From contig NZ_CP107935.1 of the NCBI RefSeq assembly GCF_036038375.1, positions 3,596,001-3,660,000 of the forward strand: 64,000 bases of DNA, given 5' to 3'. This document shows, in pieces, positions 7,668 through 14,608 of the stretch. The notes under the pieces are model-generated. The model did not search any database. It saw nothing but the letters and a program-made list of their open reading frames with translations, and had not been told where the DNA came from. A program made the translations under genes and the position numbers. The stretch is from Streptomyces sp. NBC_00414 (GTDB taxonomy: Bacteria > Actinomycetota > Actinomycetes > Streptomycetales > Streptomycetaceae). Within the stretch, counting starts at the first letter, position 1; every line of letters begins with the position of its first letter.

Positions 7668-7712
7668 TGACGGGGGATGACGCGTCACGCGAGGACGCGT
7701 CATCCCCCGTCA
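7668..7712. promoter_or_regulatory. Perfect 19-bp inverted repeat in a divergent intergenic region
   Basis: Left arm TGACGGGGGATGACGCGTC (7668-7686), a 7-base spacer, and an exact reverse-complement right arm (7694-7712). It lies between the divergent 7573 and 7852 starts, too far from any gene end to be an ordinary terminator. Each arm also contains short internal TGACG/CGTCA elements. A regulator-binding operator, a replication/transfer site of the integrated element, or a bidirectional terminator are all possible. The divergent position favours an operator, perhaps for the XRE protein encoded at right. Confidence 0.6.
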
Positions 7713-7851
7713 GGGCGCAACCACGGGCTATCTAGGCTTACTTGGGGCGCTCGGTAGCGAACCGCGCGTACATTCAGACGTGGATCCACAGAGTCACTGA
7801 CCTCAGCAGTCCCACCAGTGCACGCGCGGGGAGGGAACGGTCACGTCTTCC

Positions 7852-9225
7852 ATGCAGCCGACCGACATCCGCTTACGGCAGGCCCGTGCGGACAGAGGTT
7901 GGAGTCAGCCGCGGTTGGTACGTGAGTTGCGGCAGGTCGCTGCTCGACGCGGGCACCAGCTTCCGGCGGACACCAGTGTGAAACGCCGAATCGCGAGCTG
8001 GGAGAACGGCCACAGCGTCCCGGACGATTTCTATGGTCCGTTACTGTGCGAGGTGTTCGGGCTCAGCGCCGCCGAACTCGGACTGACCCACGGGAGCGGA
8101 CGGGATACGTCGCTCATGGACGTCACCTATCCGGCCAGCCCCGACGACGCGATCGAAGCAGTCGGCCAGCTGTGGCGTGCTGATCTCAATCGATACGAAC
8201 CGCTCTTGCAGGCTGAGCCGTCCGGGCCCGCGTGGAGCGAAGCGTCCCTCCGGTGGCTGGTTGCGCCCGACCCGGCGATTCCCAGGCAGCGCAAGGACGG
8301 AATCCGGGTCGGTCTCGGAGACGTGGCAGCGATCAAGACCACGGCGGACATGTTCGCCGAATTGGACGACCGGTTCGGGGGCGACCACGCCCGGCACGCG
8401 GCCATCCAGTACCTCAGTACCGAAGTGGCGCCGCTCCTGCGCGGGCAGTACACCGAACAGGTCGGTCGGGCCTTGTTCTCCACCGTGGCGGAGGCGACGC
8501 TCCTCGCCGGTTGGATGTCGTACGACGCCTGCCGTCATGGCTTGGCGCAGCGATACTTTCTCCAGGCTCTCCGGTTGGCCCAGGACGCCAACGACCGCCA
8601 GCTCGCCGGAAGCATCCTGTCGGCCATGAGCCATCAGGCAACGTTCCTCGGTCGCTACACCGAGGCCGCCACGCTCGCTCGGGCTGCGCTCATGGGGATC
8701 TCCCCCGTGGCAACCCCGACGCTGCGCGCGCAGTTCCATGCCATGGAGGCTCGTGCCCTCGCTCGAACCGGCGACGTGCGCGCCTGTGAGGCAGCGCTGA
8801 ACGCGGCCACGAAGGCACTGGAGAGCCGCAACAGCGATGACGAGCCGGAGTGGATCAGCTACTTCGACGAAGCCGAGCTTGCCGCCGAGGCCGCGCACTG
8901 CTTCCGTGACGTCGACAGCGCCCGCCAGGCCGTCGCCCACGCGGAGAACGCCATGAGCGGCAGCCACGTACGAAGCGACTTTTTCGCGACCATGGTCCTG
9001 GCCGACGCACATCTACGGGCCGGAGACGTCGAGGAAGCCTGCCGTGTGGCGCTGGACGCGCTCGATTTGGGAGAGCAGCTGAAGTCCGCGCGATGCGTCA
9101 GTTATCTCGCCGAGTTCCGGCAGAACCTCGTAACGGCTGGCCAGAGCGCCGAGGTGCACATCTTCACCGAGCAAGTCAGAGACCACAGACTGTGGGTCGC
9201 TTCCGGCGATCACGCCACTGTCTGA
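7852..9225 (+). CDS. XRE-family HTH regulator with TPR-like C-terminal domain
   Basis: 457 aa. The N-terminus carries the helix-turn-helix (IRLRQARADRGWSQPRLVREL, then VKRRIASWENGHSVPDDF) ending in GLSAAELGL, the typical XRE layout. From about residue 100 on the protein is all-helical with repeated A/L patterns of TPR type (RHGLAQRYFLQALRLAQDA, TEAATLARAALMGIS, RACEAALNAATKAL). Such XRE-TPR proteins resemble quorum-peptide or stress-sensing regulators and are common in Streptomyces, often beside small effector genes. ATG 7852 begins at the domain; the purine-rich GGGAGGGA is about 18 bases upstream, a long spacing. The gene is convergent with the phosphotransferase (28 bases between stops). 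Confidence 0.82.
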   Translation: MQPTDIRLRQARADRGWSQPRLVRELRQVAARRGHQLPADTSVKRRIASWENGHSVPDDFYGPLLCEVFGLSAAELGLTHGSGRDTSLMDVTYPASPDDAIEAVGQLWRADLNRYEPLLQAEPSGPAWSEASLRWLVAPDPAIPRQRKDGIRVGLGDVAAIKTTADMFAELDDRFGGDHARHAAIQYLSTEVAPLLRGQYTEQVGRALFSTVAEATLLAGWMSYDACRHGLAQRYFLQALRLAQDANDRQLAGSILSAMSHQATFLGRYTEAATLARAALMGISPVATPTLRAQFHAMEARALARTGDVRACEAALNAATKALESRNSDDEPEWISYFDEAELAAEAAHCFRDVDSARQAVAHAENAMSGSHVRSDFFATMVLADAHLRAGDVEEACRVALDALDLGEQLKSARCVSYLAEFRQNLVTAGQSAEVHIFTEQVRDHRLWVASGDHATV

Positions 9226-9253
9226 GGACGCTGCGGGCACACAGACCCACCAT

Positions 9254-10168
9254 TCAGAACGCGTTCCACTCGTCTCGCCCCTTCCCCGTGCGGAGAGATC
9301 GCACCCGTCGGGCGAACTCCGCGCCGGACCGCTCGTTGGCCGTGACCTGGTGACCGAGCCAGACAACCATCATCAGCTCACGCAGATCAGCCAGCGTCTC
9401 GTACCCCGGCCAGTTCATTAGGTCGAAGCCGTAGCGGTGGACGAACTCCGCGTACTCCGCCTTCGAGTGCCAGCCGTAACGGTCGTAGTAGATCGCCGTC
9501 AGGATCAGGTCCCACTCGCGCGGAGCGAGCGTGAAGCCGTCCAGGTCGATGAAGACCGCGTGACCGTCGCTGTGGCGGAGGACGTTTCCGATGTTGGCGT
9601 CCCCGTGAATCATGCCAAAGGGGAGTACGAAGTCCAGACGGTCGTAATCCTTGGCGAGCTTGGCCGCTCGTTCCTCCAAGAATTGCCGGTCCTCCCCCGC
9701 GACGCCGTCCAGCCCTTCGAGGGACGCCGCCAGTTTGGCGAGCGGATCGAAGTACGGCAGGCCCAGCGACTGCGGCTCTTCGAGCCAGTGCAGGCGGCGC
9801 AGCAGATCGGCCAGCTCGCCGATGGTGGCGTACTCCACGTTCTCCTGGACGCTCTCCCAGAAGGTCACGACCAGGCCGCCGACGACGAGCGGCTGAGCGA
9901 TCTGTGTCGGCACCCGTGTGGCCGGGAAGTCCTCCGACTCCAGCCAGCGGGCCACCTTCACCGCTCGGTCCATCTCCGCCAGGACCGACGGGTCACGCGC
10001 GATGCGGACGATGATCGGTAACGACGCCAGGCGGTAGACAGCGTTCGAACCGAGCCGCAGCAACTCGGCGCCGGCGGAGTCGAGTCCGGCCGTCGTGCAC
10101 GCCTCCCGGAGGACGGGCGCCAAGCCCTCCGCAGTGAACTCCGTGCCGCCGCCGCTGCCCGAGATCAT
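9254..10168 (-). CDS. APH-family phosphotransferase
   Basis: 304 aa, aminoglycoside/choline-phosphotransferase fold. The nucleotide-binding N-lobe has LRLGSNAVYRLASLPIIVRIAR, then FPATRVPTQIAQPL and VVTFWESV as the hinge. The catalytic loop is GMIHGDANIGNVL (HGDxxxxN) and the metal-binding IDLDGF follows, so it is likely an active kinase. Substrate is unknown; most chromosomal Streptomyces members are not proven resistance enzymes. An XRE-TPR regulator next to an APH protein is a recurrent Streptomyces pair. It is the last gene of the island before the truncated tRNA. Confidence 0.85.
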   Translation of the reverse strand: MISGSGGGTEFTAEGLAPVLREACTTAGLDSAGAELLRLGSNAVYRLASLPIIVRIARDPSVLAEMDRAVKVARWLESEDFPATRVPTQIAQPLVVGGLVVTFWESVQENVEYATIGELADLLRRLHWLEEPQSLGLPYFDPLAKLAASLEGLDGVAGEDRQFLEERAAKLAKDYDRLDFVLPFGMIHGDANIGNVLRHSDGHAVFIDLDGFTLAPREWDLILTAIYYDRYGWHSKAEYAEFVHRYGFDLMNWPGYETLADLRELMMVVWLGHQVTANERSGAEFARRVRSLRTGKGRDEWNAF

Positions 10169-10301
10169 GCTCCGACGATACGGGCCCGACCGTCAGCCTG
10201 ACAGGTCGCCCGCGTAATAGGGACGTGATGATGTTGCTCGGCATCCGCGCGGGAGGAGTCTCCTTCGCTGGTCAGACGCCCTGTCGTCCCTGTTCTCATC
10301 T

Positions 10302-10347
10302 GGCCTCCGGAGCCGTGTGCGCAGGTTCGAATCCTGCCGGGGGCACC
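10302..10347 (+). other. 3' part of tRNA-Arg(CCG): putative attachment site (att) at the island border
   Basis: The sequence holds an anticodon loop CTCCGGA (anticodon CCG), a variable region, a perfect T arm GCAGG-TTCGAAT-CCTGC and the 3' acceptor strand CGGGGGC plus discriminator A and CC. Upstream of the anticodon stem the bases do not form a D arm or the GCCCCCG 5' acceptor strand that the 3' end requires, and the outer anticodon-stem pairs no longer match. So only the 3' half is present, as left by site-specific integration into a tRNA gene. The functional tRNA should sit at the other end of the element, left of this window. Confidence 0.75.
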
Positions 10348-10363
10348 TTGTAGTAGGTGCTCG

Positions 10364-10403
10364 AAGACCCCGCCGTCAGCGTGTTCGCTGAGGACGGGGT
10401 CTT
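10364..10403 (+). terminator. Hairpin after the tRNA 3' end
   Basis: An 18-base arm (10364-10381), a TGTT loop and an 18-base arm (10386-10403) pair with only two mismatched positions, starting 17 bases after the tRNA 3' end. This is probably the original terminator of the tRNA-Arg gene, which supports the view that sequence right of 10347 is the native chromosome. Confidence 0.65.
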
Positions 10404-10468
10404 GGCGTATGTGCTGGCGATGTTGCCGGAAGCCTCGGTCGGCCGTCGCGTCGGTATCGTCCCCGGGC

Positions 10469-10990
10469 ATGGAGACAGGCGATCTGCCCGGGTGGGCGGC
10501 TCTGGTGGTGTCGGTCGTTTCCGTGGTCGTCAGTTACCGGCTCGGCGTCCGTTCCGCTCGGGCCTCGGAGCAGTCGGCCGCTGCATCGCAGGCGTCCGCG
10601 CAGGAGGCACGGCGTTCGTCGGATGCCGCCGAGCGGTCCGCGAGCGCGGCTGAGGGCTCGCTCGCTCTTCAGCGGCAGGAAGCCGATGAGCGGCAAAGGG
10701 CGGCAGAGCAGGTGGAGTTGCGGATCGAGCGCACCGGAGGCGGCAGTCGCCTGCGGCTGCGCAATGTTGGTGGAGCCGTGGCCACAGGGGTGACCATCCA
10801 CGATGCTCCGGGCATCAGCACCCAGGATCGGGAGTTCAACTTCCGCACCGGGATCAGCAACGTGGAACTCGCTCCTGGCGAGGCGCGCGAGTTCTTGGTC
10901 TATCGGACGGGAAGCCCGCGCATGCCGGCGCACCTCTGGGTCACGTGGCAAGGGCAGGCGGAGCGGGTCGCCCTCGCGGTTCCGGCGTGA
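10469..10990 (+). CDS. Membrane-anchored coiled-coil hypothetical protein
   Basis: 173 aa from ATG 10469 (METGDLPGWAALVVSVVSVV); an earlier in-frame start at 10409 would lie in the terminator region. One N-terminal transmembrane helix (about residues 8-24) is followed by an Ala/Ser/Glu-rich coiled coil (about 28-80: SEQSAAASQASAQEARRSSD) and a C-terminal beta domain (RLRLRNVGGAVATGVTIHDA ... APGEAREFLVYRTG) resembling the Ig-like 'conserved hypothetical' folds of actinomycete surface proteins. No enzyme motif is visible. Role unknown. Confidence 0.65.
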   Translation: METGDLPGWAALVVSVVSVVVSYRLGVRSARASEQSAAASQASAQEARRSSDAAERSASAAEGSLALQRQEADERQRAAEQVELRIERTGGGSRLRLRNVGGAVATGVTIHDAPGISTQDREFNFRTGISNVELAPGEAREFLVYRTGSPRMPAHLWVTWQGQAERVALAVPA

Positions 10991-11155
10991 CATGGACTCC
11001 AGTGGTCCGCTCGCGGGTCCGCTGTCGCCGGGATGGCCTGAGACAGGGCGTCTTCGCTTGACCGCGCGTATAACCGCGCGTGGGACAATACTGCCTCGGC
11101 ATCCTCCTCTCGCCTCGCCGCGGACTCGTCCTGCAAAGGAATCTGGAGGCGGAAC

Positions 11156-11683
11156 ATGATCGGGCAGCAGATCGTCACCATACTCGCTGTCGCCGTCGGT
11201 GCGGTGATGTCGTTTCTCGGGACGTTCACCATTGAGGAACGTCGTCGCAAGGCCGACAGGTCCAGGCAGTGGAGCGAGTTACAACTGCAGGCCTACTCCA
11301 AGCATCTGATGAACGCCCAGCGCGTTGTGGCGATCACAAGGACGCTGGTCCTGGGGCTGCCGTCGGAGGAAGACAGCCGGCGCATCCACGCCGAACTCGA
11401 ATCCGCGCACATGGAACGCAATATGAGCGTGGAGCATGTTCGGCTGCTCGCTCCTCCTGTGATAGTCGAGGCCGCGTACCTTCTGAATCGTTCGGTATGG
11501 CAGCTGCAGGATTTCGCCCGCGGCGAGCTGGAATGGGATGAGCAGGCCTGGCGTCGGCGGTACGAGGAATTCACACGAAATCTCTTCGGGTTCGAGAAAG
11601 CCATTCGGGCCGAGTTGGAGATTCCTGGCGAAATTCCGTATCCGCCGAGGCCGCCGGAGTGGTTCCTCCGCAAGCACACCTAA
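11156..11683 (+). CDS. Small membrane-anchored hypothetical protein
   Basis: 175 aa. ATG 11156 is preceded by TGGAGGCGGAAC. One N-terminal transmembrane helix (MIGQQIVTILAVAVGAVMSF) is followed by a basic stretch EERRRKADRSRQW and a helical cytoplasmic domain of about 140 residues. I recognise no family motif. The layout (anchor plus helical bundle) recurs in Streptomyces single-gene loci of unknown function. No obvious operon partner: the next gene starts 178 bases away. Confidence 0.7.
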   Translation: MIGQQIVTILAVAVGAVMSFLGTFTIEERRRKADRSRQWSELQLQAYSKHLMNAQRVVAITRTLVLGLPSEEDSRRIHAELESAHMERNMSVEHVRLLAPPVIVEAAYLLNRSVWQLQDFARGELEWDEQAWRRRYEEFTRNLFGFEKAIRAELEIPGEIPYPPRPPEWFLRKHT

Positions 11684-11860
11684 GCAGGCTCAATCGGGCG
11701 TAAGCGGACCGATGGGGGCGTAAACAGGCATAGGTGGGCGATATCAACCGACCAAGTAGGCGGAATTCGCGTCGAGTGCAAAATTTACCCTGAGCAATGA
11801 TTGCCTTGTGCGTCTCGTACGTACCCCCTGTGGACCGAGCCGTTCACCTCAGGAGGCAGC

Positions 11861-12613
11861 ATGCGCGTCACGCAACGCACGGCAGGGACCGTATTCGTGA
11901 TCGGTGGGCTGGCCGTGACGCTTGCCGCGCTCGCGTATCCCGCCCTCGTCGGGGTGGAGACCACGACGACCAGTCAGGACCGGATCATCGCCAACACCCG
12001 GTACGGGCCCCTGACCGAGGCCGACCGGGACTTCGTCGTCAAGGTGCGGGCCGCGGGGCTCTGGGAGCATCCGCTGGGGTTGATGGCCATGGAGCGTGGC
12101 ACGACGCCCGCGATGAAGGAGGCCGGGAAGCACCTTGTCGCCGGGCACTCCGGGCTCGACGAGATGTGTCGGAAGATGGCCCCCGAACTGGGGATCACCC
12201 TGCCCAACCAGGCCAGCCCGCAGCAACAGCAGTTCGTGGCGACCGTGGACGGGAGCACCGGGCAGCAGTTCGACACGACCGCCGTCAACATCATGCGCGT
12301 CACGCACGGGCAGATCTTCCCCGTCATCGCCAAGATCCGCGCCAACACCAAGAACACCATGATCCGTGAGCTGGCCGACCTGGCCAACGACACCGTCCTC
12401 GACCACATCACGGTGTTGGAGAAGACCGACCTGGTCAACTACGACCAGGTCAACTTCCAGCAGACCACCCCGCCCAAGCTTCCCAAGACCGAGATGACCC
12501 CGCCCGCCCCGCAGCCGGGCGCACCCGTCCTCGTCCTCAACGAGCCCGAGGGCCTGGACGTCAACACGACCTCCCCGACCCCGACCCCCACTCCCACCCC
12601 CGCCGTCGGGTGA
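11861..12613 (+). CDS. Exported DUF4142-domain protein
   Basis: 250 aa. AGGAGG at 11851-11856 fixes the ATG at 11861. The N-terminus has a signal/anchor helix (TVFVIGGLAVTLAALAYPAL). The body matches the DUF4142 ferritin-like pattern: LTEADRDFVVKVRAAGLWE, KEAGKHLVAGHSGLDEMCRK, and a final helix with DTVLDHITVLEKT. The C-terminus is a Pro/Thr-rich tail (TPTPTPTPTPAVG). It acts outside the membrane; function of the family is unknown. The preceding intergenic stretch from 11684 holds no gene. Confidence 0.85.
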   Translation: MRVTQRTAGTVFVIGGLAVTLAALAYPALVGVETTTTSQDRIIANTRYGPLTEADRDFVVKVRAAGLWEHPLGLMAMERGTTPAMKEAGKHLVAGHSGLDEMCRKMAPELGITLPNQASPQQQQFVATVDGSTGQQFDTTAVNIMRVTHGQIFPVIAKIRANTKNTMIRELADLANDTVLDHITVLEKTDLVNYDQVNFQQTTPPKLPKTEMTPPAPQPGAPVLVLNEPEGLDVNTTSPTPTPTPTPAVG

Positions 12614-12645
12614 GCGGATCAGTGAGGGAGAGGGGCTCGCACGCT

Positions 12646-13308
12646 TTACGCGTCGTGCCTCGCCGTCGCGTCCACCCAGCCCAGCGGGTGCGGCTCCGCG
12701 TCGTCCACGTCCGGGACCGGGGGTTCGCCGCCCGCCTCGTTGAAGGCGGTCAAGGCCTCCACGATCGCCGTCCGTTGGTGGGGAGTGAGGCGTTCCACGA
12801 TCGTGGCGATCTCCGCGCGGCGGCGGGCCGTGACGTCCTCCACCGTGCGCCGCCCCTCCTCCGTGAGCCGCAGCAGGGTCTCGCGGCGGTTGCCGGGGTT
12901 GGTCTGCCGGTCGGCGAGACCGGCGGTGATGAGCCGGTCGACCATCCGCATGGCGGTCGACGGCGCGACCTGGAGCAGTTCGGCGAGGGTGACCAGCTTG
13001 GTCGCGCCACGCGTGGACAGGACGACCAGCATCCGGACCTGCGGCAGCGTCACCCGCTCCTCGACCTCGGCGAGCGAACGGGCCGAGACCGCGACGAGCA
13101 CGCGCGACGCGGTCAGCACCGCCCGGGTCACCGCGTCGACATCATCGACACCGTCGACGGCCGCGTCCTCCGCGGTCACCGCGGCCACTTCGGCCACCTC
13201 GGTCACCGCGGCCACTTCGTTCTTGGTGGTCGTGTCCTTCGTGACGTCCAGGTCCTCCGTGACATCGACGTCATCCATGGCTCCGACAGGGGTCTCGTGC
13301 TCCGGCAT
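12646..13308 (-). CDS. MarR-family transcriptional regulator
   Basis: 220 aa from ATG 13308 with AAAGGACAC upstream. The first about 55 residues are an acidic, Val/Ala/Asp-rich leader absent from most MarR proteins. The winged helix follows: LPQVRMLVVLSTRGATKL, LAELLQVAPSTAMRMVDRL, AGLADRQTNPGNRRETLLRL, TEEGRRTVEDVTARRR. It faces the DUF4142 gene tail to tail. The target is unknown; MarR proteins usually regulate their own promoter or a divergent gene. Confidence 0.85.
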   Translation of the reverse strand: MPEHETPVGAMDDVDVTEDLDVTKDTTTKNEVAAVTEVAEVAAVTAEDAAVDGVDDVDAVTRAVLTASRVLVAVSARSLAEVEERVTLPQVRMLVVLSTRGATKLVTLAELLQVAPSTAMRMVDRLITAGLADRQTNPGNRRETLLRLTEEGRRTVEDVTARRRAEIATIVERLTPHQRTAIVEALTAFNEAGGEPPVPDVDDAEPHPLGWVDATARHDA

Positions 13309-13414
13309 GTGTCCTTTCTATCTCGCCGAAGTGTTCGCCCACTCACCTGATCCACACAGATTTTCCCTGTACGTGACCTGGGCGCGTGACCGGGTACGTG
13401 ACCTGGCCAGGCGC

Positions 13415-14497
13415 TCAACGCCCCGGCGCCGGGCCCGTACTTCTGCGCACGATCAGTTCGACCGGCACCACCCGGCCCAGCGCCGGTTCCGGTGGGCCGT
13501 CCAGTTGGGACAGGAGCAGCCGCAGGGAACGCGTACCGATCTCGGGGAAGTCGGTACGGACCGTGGTCAGCGGGGGCAGCAGGTGCGCGGCCTCGGGGAT
13601 GTCGTCGTAGCCGACCACGCTGACGTCGTCCGGCACATGGCGGCCCGACTCGTGGAGGGCGCGCAGCACCCCGAGTGCCATCTGGTCGTTGGAGGCGAAG
13701 ATCGCGGTGACGTCGGGATCTCCGGCCAGGCCGCGGCCCAGTTCGTAGCCCGAGTCGGCGCTCCAGTCGCCGACGAGGGGCTCGTGGACCGGGGCCCCCG
13801 CCGCCTGCAGCGTGGCCCGCCAGGCCTCCACCCTCCGGTCCGCCGACAGCCAGCCCGTGGGGCCCGCGATGTGCCGGACCGTCCCGTGGCCGAGGTCCAG
13901 CAGGTGTTCGGTCGCCATACGGGCGCCCGCGCGGTTGTCCGCCGTCACGAACGACGCGTCGTTGCCCAGGTCGTTCTCCAGGATCATCAGCGGGGTGTCG
14001 AGCTGTGCCTCCGCCAGCGCCCTGCCCACCCAGCGCTGCGGGGCGATGGCGATCACACCGTCCGCGCCCTCGGCCGACAGCGTGTCCACGGCGCGTACGA
14101 CGGTGGCCCGGTCGGCCGTGTCGAGTGCGATCGAGCTCACGAGGTAACCGGCGTCCTGGGCCGCCGTGTTGATCGCGGTCAGGATGGAGGCGGGGCCGAA
14201 CCGGGCCGCGTCGAAGGAGATCACGCCGAGCATGCGGGTCCGGCCGCTGGCCAGGGAGCGTGCGCTGCGGCTCGGGCGGTAGCCGAGGGTGCGCATGGCG
14301 GTCAGGACCACCTCGCGGGTCTCGGGGCGGACGGCCGGGTTGTCGTTCAGCACGCGGGAGACCGTCTGCTTGGACACACCGGCCAGCCGCGCCACGTCGC
14401 CCATCACCGGGCGCGCCCCCGCGAAGTTGCGTCGGCTGCGGCCCTTGGCGGGTCCTGGCCCTGGGGGCGGCGCGCCGTCACCGGTGCTTCGGGTCAT
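13415..14497 (-). CDS. LacI-family repressor
   Basis: 360 aa. The DNA-binding domain (MGDVARLAGVSKQTVSRVLN, residues about 32-51) and hinge helix (SRSARSLASGRTRMLGVI) are followed by a periplasmic-binding-like ligand domain (FASNDQMALGVLRALHESG, PDDVSVVGYDDIPEA). It lies 111 bases after the second GH35 gene on the same strand, the last gene of a sugar-utilisation unit, so it most likely controls the MFS/GH35 genes. A palindrome of LacI type is present in front of the transporter (20305-20316). Confidence 0.92.
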   Translation of the reverse strand: MTRSTGDGAPPPGPGPAKGRSRRNFAGARPVMGDVARLAGVSKQTVSRVLNDNPAVRPETREVVLTAMRTLGYRPSRSARSLASGRTRMLGVISFDAARFGPASILTAINTAAQDAGYLVSSIALDTADRATVVRAVDTLSAEGADGVIAIAPQRWVGRALAEAQLDTPLMILENDLGNDASFVTADNRAGARMATEHLLDLGHGTVRHIAGPTGWLSADRRVEAWRATLQAAGAPVHEPLVGDWSADSGYELGRGLAGDPDVTAIFASNDQMALGVLRALHESGRHVPDDVSVVGYDDIPEAAHLLPPLTTVRTDFPEIGTRSLRLLLSQLDGPPEPALGRVVPVELIVRRSTGPAPGR

Positions 14498-14608
14498 GGC
14501 GGGTGATGTCCTTCGGGTTCGTGGTTCGTCCCGGCGGTCGTGCCCTCGCCCGGCTGGCCCACAGAATAGGCCGCCGGGCGAGAGAGTGGCGTCACGGGCG
14601 CTGCGGGC

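Noticed and set aside
9254..10168. An aminoglycoside-resistance gene
   Set aside because: Catalytic motifs fit the APH superfamily, but nothing in the sequence points to an antibiotic substrate.
10302..10347. A functional tRNA gene
   Set aside because: The 5' acceptor strand and D arm are missing, so it cannot fold as a tRNA.
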